Assembly (NCBI GenBank): GCA_020637755.1
Contig: JACKJW010000011.1
Coordinates: forward strand, 18,693-82,692
From: Brucellaceae bacterium
GTDB lineage: Bacteria; Pseudomonadota; Alphaproteobacteria; Rhizobiales; Rhizobiaceae
DNA length: 64,000 nucleotides
Reading direction: 5' to 3'
The notes beneath the pieces are model-generated. The model ran no database searches. It was not told the DNA's origin and saw only the letters and a list, made by a program, of their open reading frames with translations. Positions 34,421 through 43,650 of this stretch are shown one piece after another; position 1 is the stretch's first letter; every line of letters begins with the position of its first letter. A program made the position numbers and the translations under genes.

Positions 34421-36589
34421 ATGGACAAGATCGCTGAGGGCAAATGCCCGGTGATGCACGGTGCGATGACCGAGACCGGCACCACCAACACCCACTGGTG
34501 GCCCAAGGGGCTGAACATCGACATCCTGCACCAGCAGGACACCAAGACCACCCCGCTCGGCAAGGATTTCGACTACCGCGAGGCGGTCAAGGGCCTCGAT
34601 TTCGAGGCGGTCAAGGCTGACGTCAACGCGCTTTTGACCGACAGCCAGGATTGGTGGCCGGCCGACTGGGGCCACTATGGCGGCCTCTTCATCCGCCTTG
34701 CCTGGCACTCCGCAGGCTCCTACCGTCTGGCTGACGGCCGCGGCGGTGGCGGCGCGGGCAACATCCGCTTTGCCCCGCTCAATTCCTGGCCGGACAATGC
34801 CAGCCTCGACAAGGCCCGCCGCCTGCTCTGGCCGGTCAAGAAGAAGTACGGCAACCGGCTTTCCTGGGCCGACCTGATCCTGCTGTCCGGCACCATCGCC
34901 TATGAGAACATGGGCCTGAAGACCTTCGGTTTTGCCTTTGGTCGCGCCGACATCTGGCATCCTGAAAAGGACACCTATTGGGGCGCGGAGAAGGAATGGC
35001 TCGCCCCGTCCGACGAACGCTATGACGACGTGGCCGATCCCTCCACCATGGAAAACCCGCTCGCCGCCGTGCAGATGGGCCTCATCTATGTGAACCCGGA
35101 AGGCGTCAACGGCAAACCCGACCCGCTGAAGACCGCCGCGCAGGTACGCGAGACCTTCGCCCGCATGGCGATGGACGACGAGGAAACCGCCGCGCTTACC
35201 GTCGGCGGCCACACCGTCGGCAAGGCCCATGGCAACGGCGATGCCGGTGCGCTGACCAGCGCGCCTGAAGCCGGTGAGCTGGAAAACCAGGGTTTTGGCT
35301 GGATGAACCCGCACATGGGCGGCAAGGCCTCCAACGCGGTCACCTCGGGCATCGAGGGCGCATGGACCACCAACCCGACCAAGTGGGACGATGGCTATCT
35401 GAAACTCCTCTTCGGCTACGAGTGGGAGCTGACCAAAAGCCCCGCCGGAGCCAACCAGTGGCGGCCCGTCAACATCCGCGAGGAGGACATGCCGGCCGAC
35501 GCATCCGACCCGTCCAGGCGCACCATGCCGATGATGACGGATGCCGACATGGCCATGAAGATGGACCCGGCCTATCGCGCCATCTGCGAGAAATTCATGG
35601 GCGATTTCGCCTATTTCTCCGATACCTTCGCCCGCGCCTGGTTCAAGCTGACCCACCGCGACATGGGCCCGAAGGTGCGCTACCTCGGCCCGGACGCGCC
35701 CGCCGAAGACCTGATCTGGCAGGATCCGGTTCCCGCTGGCTCCACCGCCTATGATGTCAACGCCCTCAAGGCGAAGATCGCCGCCTCCGGCCTGTCGTTG
35801 GCCGACATGGTCACCACGGCGTGGGATTCCGCGCGCACCTATCGCGGCTCCGACATGCGTGGCGGCGCCAATGGCGCGCGCATCCGCCTTGCCCCGCAAA
35901 AGGACTGGGAGGGCAATGAACCGGCCCGCCTCGCCCGCGTCCTGTCGGTTCTCGAACCGCTCGCCAAGGCGGCGGGTGCATCCGTTGCCGACACGATCGT
36001 GCTGGCCGGCAATCTGGGCATCGAGCAGGCCGCCAAGGCCGCCGGCTTCGACGTGACGGTGCCCTTCTCGCCCGGCCGCGGTGACGCGACCGACGCGATG
36101 ACCGACGCCGCCTCCTTCGACGTGCTGGAACCGCTGGCCGACGGCTTCCGCAACTGGCTGAAGAAGAACTACGTGGTCGCCGCCGAGGAAATGCTGCTCG
36201 ACCGCGCGCAACTGATGGGCCTGACCGGCACCGAAATGACGGTGCTGCTCGGCGGCATGCGCGTGCTCGGCACCAATTTCGGCGGCACCAGGCATGGCGT
36301 CTTCACCGATCGCGTGGGCGCGCTGACCACCGACTTCTTCACCAATCTCACCGACATGGCTTACAGCTGGCATCCGGTGGACGGCGGCATCTACGAGATC
36401 CGCGACCGCAAGACCGGCGCGGTGAAGTGGACGGCGACGCGCACCGACCTGGTGTTCGGCTCCAACTCCATCCTGCGCGCCTATGCGGAAGTCTATGCCC
36501 AGGACGACGCCAAGGTGAAGTTCGTGCACGACTTCGTCGCCGCCTGGGCGAAGGTGATGGACGCCGACCGCTTCGACCTCAGCGCCTGA
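34421..36589 (+). CDS. katG: Catalase-peroxidase KatG
   Basis: A 722-residue bifunctional heme catalase-peroxidase. The distal site R-L-A-W-H-S-A-G-S-Y-R and the proximal heme ligand in V-G-G-H-T-V-G-K-A-H-G are present, as are the Tyr (G-L-I-Y-V-N-P-E-G) and Met (R-M-A-M-D) of the Met-Tyr-Trp adduct needed for catalase activity. The C-terminal half is the usual degenerate duplicate. An AAGGAGAA site precedes the ATG. It is divergent from oxyR and ends at a strong terminator. Confidence 0.98.
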   Translation: MDKIAEGKCPVMHGAMTETGTTNTHWWPKGLNIDILHQQDTKTTPLGKDFDYREAVKGLDFEAVKADVNALLTDSQDWWPADWGHYGGLFIRLAWHSAGSYRLADGRGGGGAGNIRFAPLNSWPDNASLDKARRLLWPVKKKYGNRLSWADLILLSGTIAYENMGLKTFGFAFGRADIWHPEKDTYWGAEKEWLAPSDERYDDVADPSTMENPLAAVQMGLIYVNPEGVNGKPDPLKTAAQVRETFARMAMDDEETAALTVGGHTVGKAHGNGDAGALTSAPEAGELENQGFGWMNPHMGGKASNAVTSGIEGAWTTNPTKWDDGYLKLLFGYEWELTKSPAGANQWRPVNIREEDMPADASDPSRRTMPMMTDADMAMKMDPAYRAICEKFMGDFAYFSDTFARAWFKLTHRDMGPKVRYLGPDAPAEDLIWQDPVPAGSTAYDVNALKAKIAASGLSLADMVTTAWDSARTYRGSDMRGGANGARIRLAPQKDWEGNEPARLARVLSVLEPLAKAAGASVADTIVLAGNLGIEQAAKAAGFDVTVPFSPGRGDATDAMTDAASFDVLEPLADGFRNWLKKNYVVAAEEMLLDRAQLMGLTGTEMTVLLGGMRVLGTNFGGTRHGVFTDRVGALTTDFFTNLTDMAYSWHPVDGGIYEIRDRKTGAVKWTATRTDLVFGSNSILRAYAEVYAQDDAKVKFVHDFVAAWAKVMDADRFDLSA

Positions 36590-36612
36590 CCGGGCACGCA
36601 CCGGTAACCACG

Positions 36613-36640
36613 AAGGGCGCGGCACCATCCGCGCCCTTTT
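36613..36640 (+). terminator. Rho-independent terminator of katG
   Basis: AAGGGCGCGG (36613-36622) and CCGCGCCCTT (36629-36638) form a 10-bp stem followed by TT and CC. Confidence 0.85.
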
Positions 36641-36699
36641 CCTTGCCCGGCGCGCGATCCGTTTCCGTGCAGGCAGTGACGTGATCCGACGCGCGGCCC

Positions 36700-36860
36700 A
36701 ACCTCCCCCTTGAGGGGAGGTCGGAGAAGCAAGGCGAAGCCGTAGCTGATCCGGGTGGGTGTGAGAATCGCGACGCCAGCATGGACACCCCCACCCGCTC
36801 TGCTCCAGCTTCGCCGGACCAATCGCGTGCCTCCCCCGAAAGCGTGGGAGGCAAAGTGGC
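36700..36860. repeat. Dispersed intergenic repeat, imperfect inverted repeat
   Basis: Non-coding. GGCGAAGC near 36734 through GGGTGGGTGT near 36763 pairs imperfectly with ACACCCCCACCC-GCT-...-GCTTCGCC at 36784-36817. Outer CCTCCCCC and GGGAGG blocks add further pairing. It resembles the mobile palindromic elements common in Hyphomicrobiales spacers. Confidence 0.6.
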
Positions 36861-36898
36861 GCTCGGCATCACGCGCGGCCGCCTGACCGCCCTGCCCC

Positions 36899-39481
36899 TC
36901 ACCCCTCCAGCACTTCCTTCACCTTCTGCGCCAGCTGTTTCAGCGAGAAGGGCTTTGGCAGGAAGCCGAATTGCGCGTCCTTGGGCAGGTTTTTCGCGAA
37001 GGCCTCTTCCGCATAGCCGGAAACGAAGATGAACTTGATGTCGGGCTGGCGGGCGCGCAGCTCGCCGAGCAGCGTCGGCCCGTCCATTTCCGGCATCACC
37101 ACGTCGGAGACGACAATGTCCACCTGGCCTTCAAGCTCCTCGAAGACATCCAGCGCCTCGATACCCGACGACGCTTCGTGCACCGTGTAACCGCGCGAGG
37201 TGAGCGCGCGCACGCCCCCCATGCGCACCGCATCCTCGTCTTCCACCAGCAGCACGGTGGCCGTGCCGGAAAGGTCCTGCGCGGCCTCCTTCTGCGCCGC
37301 AGCGGCAGGCGCAGCGGCGGCGGCTGCCTCCGTCCCGGCAGCCGCGGGCTTTGCTTCCACCACGTGGCGCGGCAGGAAGATGCGGAAGGTGGTGCCATGG
37401 CCGACCTCGGATTCGGCATAGATGAAGCCGCCGGTCTGCTTGATGATGCCGTAGACCATCGACAGGCCGAGGCCCGTGCCCTTGCCCACTTCCTTGGTGG
37501 TGAAGAAGGGCTCGAATATCTTCTTCATGACGTCCGGATCGATGCCGGTGCCGGTGTCGGCCACCTCGACCAGCACGTAATCGCCCGGCACCATCTCCGA
37601 ATAGTTGAGCGTGCGGCTTTCGGCCTCGTCCATGTTGCGGGTGGAAATGGTGACGGCGCCGCCCTGCGGCATGGCATCGCGCGCATTGACGACCAGGTTG
37701 ACCACCACCTGCTCGAACTGGCCGAGATCGGCCTTCACCGGCCAGAGATCGCGCCCATGCTCGATGCGCGTTTCCACCGTGTTGCCGGCAAGGCGCGCCA
37801 GCAGCATGCGCAGGTCGGCCAGCACGTCGGTGAGGTTCAGCACCTCGGGGCGCAGCGTCTGGCGGCGCGAGAAGGCCAGAAGCTGGCGCACCAGCGAAGC
37901 GGCACGGTTGGCATTCTGCTTGATGTTCATGATGTCCGGGAAGGACGGGTCGGAGGCGCGGTGGTTGATCAGCAGCAGGTCCGACGCCATGATGATGGCG
38001 GTCAGCACGTTGTTGAAGTCATGGGCGATGCCGCCGGCAAGCTGGCCCACAGCCTGCATCTTCTGGCTCTGCGCCATCTGGGCTTCCAGTGCCTTCTGCT
38101 CGGTCGTCTCCACCGCATAGACGATGGCCGCTTCTTCCGCGTCCTCACCGGACGTGTCGACAACCGCGTTGACATAGAAGCGCATGTGGCGGTTCTCGTC
38201 GCCGGGCAGCGTCGTGTCGATGGGCGCGATCTCCGCCTTGCCCGCCTTGGCGGCGTCCAGCGCCAGCGCGAAGGCCTCGCGGTTCGGCGCGGCGATCACG
38301 CTGTCGAGCGAAACATGCCGGTCCACCGCATCGCGGTCCACCACCTTGGAGAACAGCGACAGGAAAGGCGCATTGGTGCGCAGGATGCGCCCTTCCCCGT
38401 CAATCCCCGCGATTGCCATTGGCGTGGAATTGAAGAAGCGCGTGAAACGCACTTCGGCGGCCCGCGCCTCGGCACCCGTATGGTCACCCTGCGCGCGGTT
38501 CAGCACGATGGAGCGTGTCGGCCCCGGCCTGCCATCGCGGCTGGCCGAGACGCGGTGCATGAAACGCACCGGCAGTGCGCCGCCCGTCGCCGTTTCCAGG
38601 TCGAGGTCGATCATGGCATCGCGGCTGGTGCCCGGCTCCGCATGCACCGCATTGATGAGCGCCATGCCGTCGCCCGCCACCATGGAGCGCATCGCCATGC
38701 GGCCGGGCGCGAAGGTGGCGAGATCCATGCCCAGCCATTCGGCCAGCGTCGCGTTCATGTAGGTCAGGCGGCCTTCCTCATCGGCAGCGAAGAAACCGGC
38801 CGGCGCATGATCGAGATGGTCGATCGCCTTTTGCAGATCCTGGAAATAGCGCTCCTGCTCGGCCCGCTCGGTGGAAATGTCGGCGATCTGCCAGGCGGAG
38901 AACGGCTTGCGGTGGCCCGGCACCGAGATGGAGCGCACCCGCACGCGATACCAGCGCGCGCCCGGTTCCGAGCCGGGCTTCAGGGCCGAGGACAGGCGGA
39001 ACTCGCCGTCGTCGTCGCGCCCGTCCTCCAGTGAGGCCGAAAGCCGCGCGACGGTCTCGGCGGCCTCCTGGTTGTCGGCCAGCAGCGTGCGCACCGTGCG
39101 GATATCGGAGATGGAGGTGGCCCCGGTGGTCGCCGCATAGGCGCGGTTGGCATAGATCACCCGTTCCTTGGCATCGGTGATGATGATGCCTTGCGGCATG
39201 GAATCGACAAAGGCCTTGGACAGGTCATCGCCCGACGAGGCAGGCGTCGCACGCACGATGCCGGTCACATTGGCAAACAGGTAGCCGACACCGATCATCG
39301 CCAGCATGCCGAGGAAACCCAGCAGGAACGGCTCGCCGATGCGCTCGCGGAACACCACGAAGGCGGTGGCCGCCACCGTCAGCACCATGGCGAAGATGAC
39401 CAGCCGCGCCACCGGCCCCGGCCCCGCACCCTTGTCCACGATGGGTACGGGATAGAATTCGCCCTGGTTGTCGCTGTTCAT
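36899..39481 (-). CDS. cckA: Hybrid sensor histidine kinase CckA
   Basis: An 860-residue hybrid kinase that feeds the CckA-ChpT-CtrA phosphorelay of cell-cycle control. Two membrane helices lie at about 24-68, followed by PAS-type domains to about 470, the HisKA region with His487 in G-G-I-A-H-D-F-N-N-V-L, the HATPase with G-T-G-L-G-L-S-M-V-Y-G-I, an Ala/Pro-rich linker and a receiver domain with Asp793 in V-V-S-D-V-V-M-P-E-M-D-G. This order is diagnostic for CckA. The ATG at 39481 was chosen; the frame stays open to 40129 but that part overlaps the FliO-like gene. Confidence 0.95.
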   Translation of the reverse strand: MNSDNQGEFYPVPIVDKGAGPGPVARLVIFAMVLTVAATAFVVFRERIGEPFLLGFLGMLAMIGVGYLFANVTGIVRATPASSGDDLSKAFVDSMPQGIIITDAKERVIYANRAYAATTGATSISDIRTVRTLLADNQEAAETVARLSASLEDGRDDDGEFRLSSALKPGSEPGARWYRVRVRSISVPGHRKPFSAWQIADISTERAEQERYFQDLQKAIDHLDHAPAGFFAADEEGRLTYMNATLAEWLGMDLATFAPGRMAMRSMVAGDGMALINAVHAEPGTSRDAMIDLDLETATGGALPVRFMHRVSASRDGRPGPTRSIVLNRAQGDHTGAEARAAEVRFTRFFNSTPMAIAGIDGEGRILRTNAPFLSLFSKVVDRDAVDRHVSLDSVIAAPNREAFALALDAAKAGKAEIAPIDTTLPGDENRHMRFYVNAVVDTSGEDAEEAAIVYAVETTEQKALEAQMAQSQKMQAVGQLAGGIAHDFNNVLTAIIMASDLLLINHRASDPSFPDIMNIKQNANRAASLVRQLLAFSRRQTLRPEVLNLTDVLADLRMLLARLAGNTVETRIEHGRDLWPVKADLGQFEQVVVNLVVNARDAMPQGGAVTISTRNMDEAESRTLNYSEMVPGDYVLVEVADTGTGIDPDVMKKIFEPFFTTKEVGKGTGLGLSMVYGIIKQTGGFIYAESEVGHGTTFRIFLPRHVVEAKPAAAGTEAAAAAAPAAAAQKEAAQDLSGTATVLLVEDEDAVRMGGVRALTSRGYTVHEASSGIEALDVFEELEGQVDIVVSDVVMPEMDGPTLLGELRARQPDIKFIFVSGYAEEAFAKNLPKDAQFGFLPKPFSLKQLAQKVKEVLEG

Positions 39482-39692
39482 CGCACCAAATCCGCTTGCC
39501 GCCTGTCCCGGCCTGTTCCCCCCGGGCGATTCAGGTTGAATCACATTCCGCCCGGAACCGGAAGCCCCGCCGCTCATTTCGCAGGCAGGCGGGGCAATTT
39601 CCCGTTGACAAGGGCCCCGCCCCGGAATTGCCGCTTGCCCGGAAAGCGCCTTGGCGCATAATCGCGGACTGAAAAGCATGGGGAAATGCCGG

Positions 39693-40637
39693 ATGGATTG
39701 GCTCACGGATATTTTCGGCGAGGGCATGGCTAAGGTCATTGCCTGGGGCGCCGGGCTGTTGGTGCTCCTTATCCTCGTCCTGATTGTCATACGGCTGTTC
39801 CGCGCCGCCATCCCCGGCACCTTCATCGCGGGCGGCAGCCGCAAGCACCGCCTCGCCGTCATCGACGCGGCGGCCGTCGATTCCTCGCGCAGGCTCGTGC
39901 TGGTGCGCCGGGACGAAACCGAACACCTGCTGCTGATAGGCGGCTCCAACGATCTGGTCGTCGAAACCGGGATCAAGGCGCCCGGCGCAGTTTCCAGCGA
40001 GGAGACCGGGGACGCCCCGCAACCGGCTGCACTTGCGCCCGAACCGCTTGCTCCGCTGCCACCGGCTGCGCCCGCAGTCCCTTCCGCTGAGGAGGAAGAC
40101 GAGCAGGCGCAGCGCATCTCCGCCATCACCGCCGCAGTGCGCAGGCACGATCCTGCGCCGCCAGCCGTCCCCGCCCCGATCCCGGTTTCCGCCCCGGCAC
40201 CACCTCCGGTGCACGTCGCCCGGCCGGCGGAACCACCGGCTCCGCCTCCACCGTTGCCGCAGCCGCCTTCTGCGCCTGCGCGTCATGTCATGCCGCCAGC
40301 GCCACCACCACCTGCCGCTCCTGCCGCCCCGCGCTATGTCCCGCCGATGTCGGGACCGGCTGCCGCCATCGGTACCGCGCCGGTGGCGCCGCGCCCGCAA
40401 CCGGCTCCTCCGCCCCCCGCTCCCGAACCGCAGGAAGCCCTGTCGGACGCCGAGCTGCTGCGCGACCTCCAGGAAACGCTGGCCCCCGTGAAGCGCCCGC
40501 CGCCTGCACCGCAACCGGTCCAGGCCAGCCGCGCGGACCCTGTTCTGGAGGACCCGGCTGTGGAATCGACGCTGGAGGATGAAATGTCCAAGCTTCTGGC
40601 CGACCTGACCCGCGACAATGACGGCAAGGCGGGGTGA
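39693..40637 (+). CDS. FliO-like membrane protein with Pro/Ala-rich tail
   Basis: A 314-residue protein. One membrane helix spans about 12-32. The next 60 residues, with F-I-A-G-G-S-R-K-H-R-L-A-V-I-D-A-A-A-V-D-S-S-R-R-L-V-L-V-R-R-D, look like the FliO/MopB domain of flagellar export. From about residue 100 the chain is disordered and rich in Pro and Ala. Such a gene divergent from cckA is common in Hyphomicrobiales. No other flagellar gene is near, so a flagellar role is uncertain. The ATG at 39693 has GGGGAA upstream. Confidence 0.75.
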   Translation: MDWLTDIFGEGMAKVIAWGAGLLVLLILVLIVIRLFRAAIPGTFIAGGSRKHRLAVIDAAAVDSSRRLVLVRRDETEHLLLIGGSNDLVVETGIKAPGAVSSEETGDAPQPAALAPEPLAPLPPAAPAVPSAEEEDEQAQRISAITAAVRRHDPAPPAVPAPIPVSAPAPPPVHVARPAEPPAPPPPLPQPPSAPARHVMPPAPPPPAAPAAPRYVPPMSGPAAAIGTAPVAPRPQPAPPPPAPEPQEALSDAELLRDLQETLAPVKRPPPAPQPVQASRADPVLEDPAVESTLEDEMSKLLADLTRDNDGKAG

Positions 40638-40736
40638 CGCGCTTTTCGCGCAATCCTGAACTCTTGGCAGCCATTCCTCCCGGCGCGAAGCAGCCGCACC
40701 CAAACCCGACAGCGCGCATGAGCTGTGCTTCAACGC

Positions 40737-40763
40737 AAAAACCCGGCTGCGAGGCCGGGTTTT
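40737..40763. terminator. Bidirectional terminator between FliO-like gene and dksA
   Basis: AAAACCCGGC (40738-40747) and GCCGGGTTTT (40754-40763) form a perfect stem with T runs on both strands. Confidence 0.9.
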
Positions 40764-40797
40764 CCAGTTCGGTCTTCGGCAGCCTTCCGGCCACCCG

Positions 40798-41214
40798 TCA
40801 ATCGTCGCGGTAAACCTTCTCGCGGCGCTCGTGGCGCTCCTGCGCCTCGATCGACAGCGTGGCGATCGGACGGGCATCAAGGCGGCGCAGCGAGATCGGC
40901 TCGCCGGTCTCCTCGCAATAGCCATAGGTGCCGTCGTCAATGCGCATCAGCGCGGCGTCGATCTTGGAGATCAGCTTGCGTTGGCGGTCACGCGCGCGCA
41001 GCTCGATGGCGCGATCGGTTTCCGACGAGGCACGGTCGGCCAGATCCGAATGATTCTCGTTTTCCTGCTGCAGGGTTTCCAGCGTCTCGCGCGACTCGCG
41101 CAGGATGTCATTCTTCCAATCGATCAGCTTCTCGCGGAAGTAATCCTTCTGACGGTCGTTCATGAACGGTTCGTCATCGGAAGGGATGTAGCCAGCTTCA
41201 ATCAGTTCGGACAT
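40798..41214 (-). CDS. dksA: RNA polymerase-binding factor DksA
   Basis: A 138-residue DksA that modulates transcription initiation with ppGpp. It has the coiled-coil region (about 25-90), R-I-D-D-G-T-Y-G-Y-C-E-E-T-G-E-P-I and R-L-D-A-R-P. Only one of the four zinc-finger cysteines is kept (Cys100); the others are Thr, Ser and Ala, the type usual in alphaproteobacteria. The ATG at 41214 fits the family; 41292 does not. A TATATATT stretch at about 41243-41250 may be the -10 region. Confidence 0.94.
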   Translation of the reverse strand: MSELIEAGYIPSDDEPFMNDRQKDYFREKLIDWKNDILRESRETLETLQQENENHSDLADRASSETDRAIELRARDRQRKLISKIDAALMRIDDGTYGYCEETGEPISLRRLDARPIATLSIEAQERHERREKVYRDD

Positions 41215-41612
41215 TCGACTCACCCTGTTTACTGCCCCGCGCCTATATATTGGCGGGCAAACGGCCATACAAGCCTTAAGTCTGATGCTCACAAGGATTT
41301 CATGAAAGCGTCACAAATCCGCTAACGCATCTTTCATGCCAGATCGGCGCCCGGCGCACAGCGAAGCTGCCTCCCCGGCCGCGCGGCAAACGGGCAGGAA
41401 ATCCGCGGCAAGCGGAGCCCCGTGGACGCCGGGGTTCCCTGCACATCTGGCGCCTTCTTCGGCAACCTGCCCGATTCGCAGGCCGTGACCACCCTGTTCC
41501 TTCCGTGAAATGGCGCTGCAAATGAAACGGTTTAATCCTTCCTTCCAATTGCAACCCCGTCAGGGGCTTCCTACTTTCAGCGCGTCGAGAAACCGAACCG
41601 GAAAGGACGCCG
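41215..41612. other. Gap without gene between dksA and the phosphatase gene
   Basis: About 400 bases with no credible frame. Two small stems (CCCCGTGGACGCCGGGG near 41416 and CCCCGTCAGGGG near 41553) are visible but no promoter-terminator arrangement that would define an RNA gene. Confidence 0.4.
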
Positions 41613-42116
41613 ATGAGCCGGGTCTATCTTTTGCGCCACGCACGCGCCGCTTTTCCGCAGCCCGGCATGCGGGATTTCGACCGTCCGCTGGAGAAGGACG
41701 CCGACGACGATGCCGAAGCACTGGGCATCGCCATGCGCGCCAATGGCCAAAGGCCGGACTCTGTTGTCTGCTCCTCGGCCCGCCGTACCCGCGAGACCTG
41801 GGACCATGTGGCACAGGGCCTGGAGCTTGATCCGGACATGGCCGAATTCAGCGACACGCTCTACTGCACGGATGCGTCGGGCTATATCGATGTGATCCGC
41901 TCGCGCGCCGGCCAGGAGTCCGTCATGCTGATCGGTCACAACCCGATGCTGGAGGAAGTGGCCCATTCGCTGTCCGGACGGGGAAACGGCAGCAGCGCCC
42001 TGGCAGACGGATTTGCGACCTGCGGTCTGGCGGTGATCGATTTTGACACGCCGCTGGCCGATGTCGCACCGGGCAAGGGCAATCTCCAGCTTTTCATGAC
42101 TCCGGAAGACCTCTGA
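41613..42116 (+). CDS. SixA-like histidine phosphatase
   Basis: A 167-residue histidine phosphatase superfamily protein of the SixA type, with L-R-H-A-R-A (His8), S-S-A-R-R-T-R-E-T and I-G-H-N-P-M. SixA removes phosphate from histidine in phosphotransfer proteins, so a role in an Hpt or PTS system is possible. The starting methionine directly precedes the first strand. Confidence 0.9.
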   Translation: MSRVYLLRHARAAFPQPGMRDFDRPLEKDADDDAEALGIAMRANGQRPDSVVCSSARRTRETWDHVAQGLELDPDMAEFSDTLYCTDASGYIDVIRSRAGQESVMLIGHNPMLEEVAHSLSGRGNGSSALADGFATCGLAVIDFDTPLADVAPGKGNLQLFMTPEDL

Positions 42117-42186
42117 CGGGCTGCGCCATTTCAATCGGCGCTTGCCACACCTATATGCGTTTCCAAGCCATGGGGAACGCAGGACC

Positions 42187-43650
42187 TTGACCGCATTGAC
42201 CACCTTTGCCGACGAGGCCCAGATTGCCCTCGACACGCTGGGCGAACGCATTTCCGGGCTGGCCGATCCGAGCCTGCGTCTCGGCGTGACCGGCCTGTCG
42301 CGCGCTGGCAAGACCGTGTTCATCACAGCTCTGGTCCACAATCTCATCCATGGTGGCCGGCTGCCCGTTTTTGAACCGGCGCGATCCGGTCGCATTCGCC
42401 GCGCCTACGTGCGCCCGCAGCCCGATGATGCGGTGCCGCGCTTCCAATATGAGGATCACGTCGCAAAGTTGGTCGATGAGCGGCTGTGGCCGGACTCCAC
42501 CCGCGCCGTCTCGCAAATGCGGCTGACGATCGACTACGAGTCGGCCAGCGGCTGGGGCCGCCTTCTCTCCGGCGGCAAGCTTTCCCTCGACATCGTGGAT
42601 TATCCGGGCGAATGGCTGCTCGACCTGCCGCTCCTGGGCAAGACCTATGCCGAATTTTCCGCCGAGGCGCTGGGTCTCGCGCGTGCACCGATCCGCCACG
42701 ACCTTGCATCAGGCTGGCTTTCCCTGACCGGAGCCGCCGATCCGTCCGCCGAAGCCGACGAGATGGTGGCGCGCAAGCTGGCCGAAAGCTTCACCGCCTA
42801 TCTGCGCGCCTGCCGCGCCGACAGCCGCGCGCTCTCGACCCTGCCGCCCGGCAGATTCCTGATGCCCGGCGACATGGAAGGTTCGCCCGCTCTCACCTTT
42901 GCACCACTCGACCTGCCGGACGGGTTCTCGCCCCCGCGCAATTCGCTGGCCGCCATGATGGAGCGGCGCTACGAAGCCTACAAGACGCATGTCATCAAGC
43001 CCTTTTTCCGCGAGCACATCACCCGGCTCGATCGCCAGATCGTGCTCATCGACGCCATGCAGGCAATGAATGCCGGTCCCGGCGCCGTCGCCGATCTGGA
43101 ACGCGCGCTGACCGGCGTGATGGCCTGTTTCCGGCAGGGCCGCAGCGGCTTTCTCACCAGCCTCGTGTCGCGCCGGATCGACCGCATCCTGGTCGCCGCC
43201 ACCAAGGCCGACCACATCCACCATGAAAGCCATGACCGGCTTCAGGCGATCGTGCGCAAACTGGTGGACCGCGCCATCGAGACCGCGCGTTTCTCCGGCG
43301 CGGAGGTGGAAGTCGCCGCGCTCGCTGCCGTGCGCGCGACACGTGAAGGCACTGTGAGTCATGACGGCGAGACGCTACCCGTCATCACCGGAACGCCGAT
43401 GGCGGGCGAGGACATCGCCGGAGAAACCTTCGACGGCCAGCGCGAAACCGCCATATTTCCCGGTGATTTGCCGGACAATCCGGATTCGATCCTTGAGGCG
43501 GATGAGGCCGCTGGCGCAAATGCCGCGATCCGCTTCGTCCGGTTCCGCCCGCCCCGGCTCGAACACACGGCGGAAGGCATGACGCTCTCGCTGCCGCACA
43601 TCCGCCTCGACCGGGCCATGCAATTCCTGCTCGGAGACCGGCTGGCATGA
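42187..43650 (+). CDS. ycjX: YcjX-family (DUF463) P-loop GTPase-like protein
   Basis: A 487-residue protein of the YcjX/DUF463 family, dynamin-like P-loop proteins linked to stress. Walker A G-L-S-R-A-G-K-T at about 36-43, D-I-V-D-Y-P-G-E-W and A-T-K-A-D-H are present. The TTG at 42187 has GCAGGA upstream and is preferred over an ATG at 42142. It overlaps the next gene by ATGA. In E. coli ycjX is part of the phage-shock regulon; no pspF-like gene is seen here. Confidence 0.9.
   Translation: MTALTTFADEAQIALDTLGERISGLADPSLRLGVTGLSRAGKTVFITALVHNLIHGGRLPVFEPARSGRIRRAYVRPQPDDAVPRFQYEDHVAKLVDERLWPDSTRAVSQMRLTIDYESASGWGRLLSGGKLSLDIVDYPGEWLLDLPLLGKTYAEFSAEALGLARAPIRHDLASGWLSLTGAADPSAEADEMVARKLAESFTAYLRACRADSRALSTLPPGRFLMPGDMEGSPALTFAPLDLPDGFSPPRNSLAAMMERRYEAYKTHVIKPFFREHITRLDRQIVLIDAMQAMNAGPGAVADLERALTGVMACFRQGRSGFLTSLVSRRIDRILVAATKADHIHHESHDRLQAIVRKLVDRAIETARFSGAEVEVAALAAVRATREGTVSHDGETLPVITGTPMAGEDIAGETFDGQRETAIFPGDLPDNPDSILEADEAAGANAAIRFVRFRPPRLEHTAEGMTLSLPHIRLDRAMQFLLGDRLA

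Noticed and set aside
34319..36628. Long open frame antisense to katG
   Set aside because: Shadow of KatG, which has all catalytic motifs on the plus strand.
36971..39034. Long open frame antisense to cckA
   Set aside because: Shadow of CckA; His/Arg/Gly-rich without domains.
39482..40129. N-terminal extension of CckA
   Set aside because: Low-complexity Ala/Gly/Ser sequence overlapping the FliO-like gene on the other strand; the normal CckA start is at 39481.
41215..41612. Possible small RNA between dksA and the SixA-like gene
   Set aside because: Only short isolated stems without a promoter-terminator pair; not enough to call a gene.
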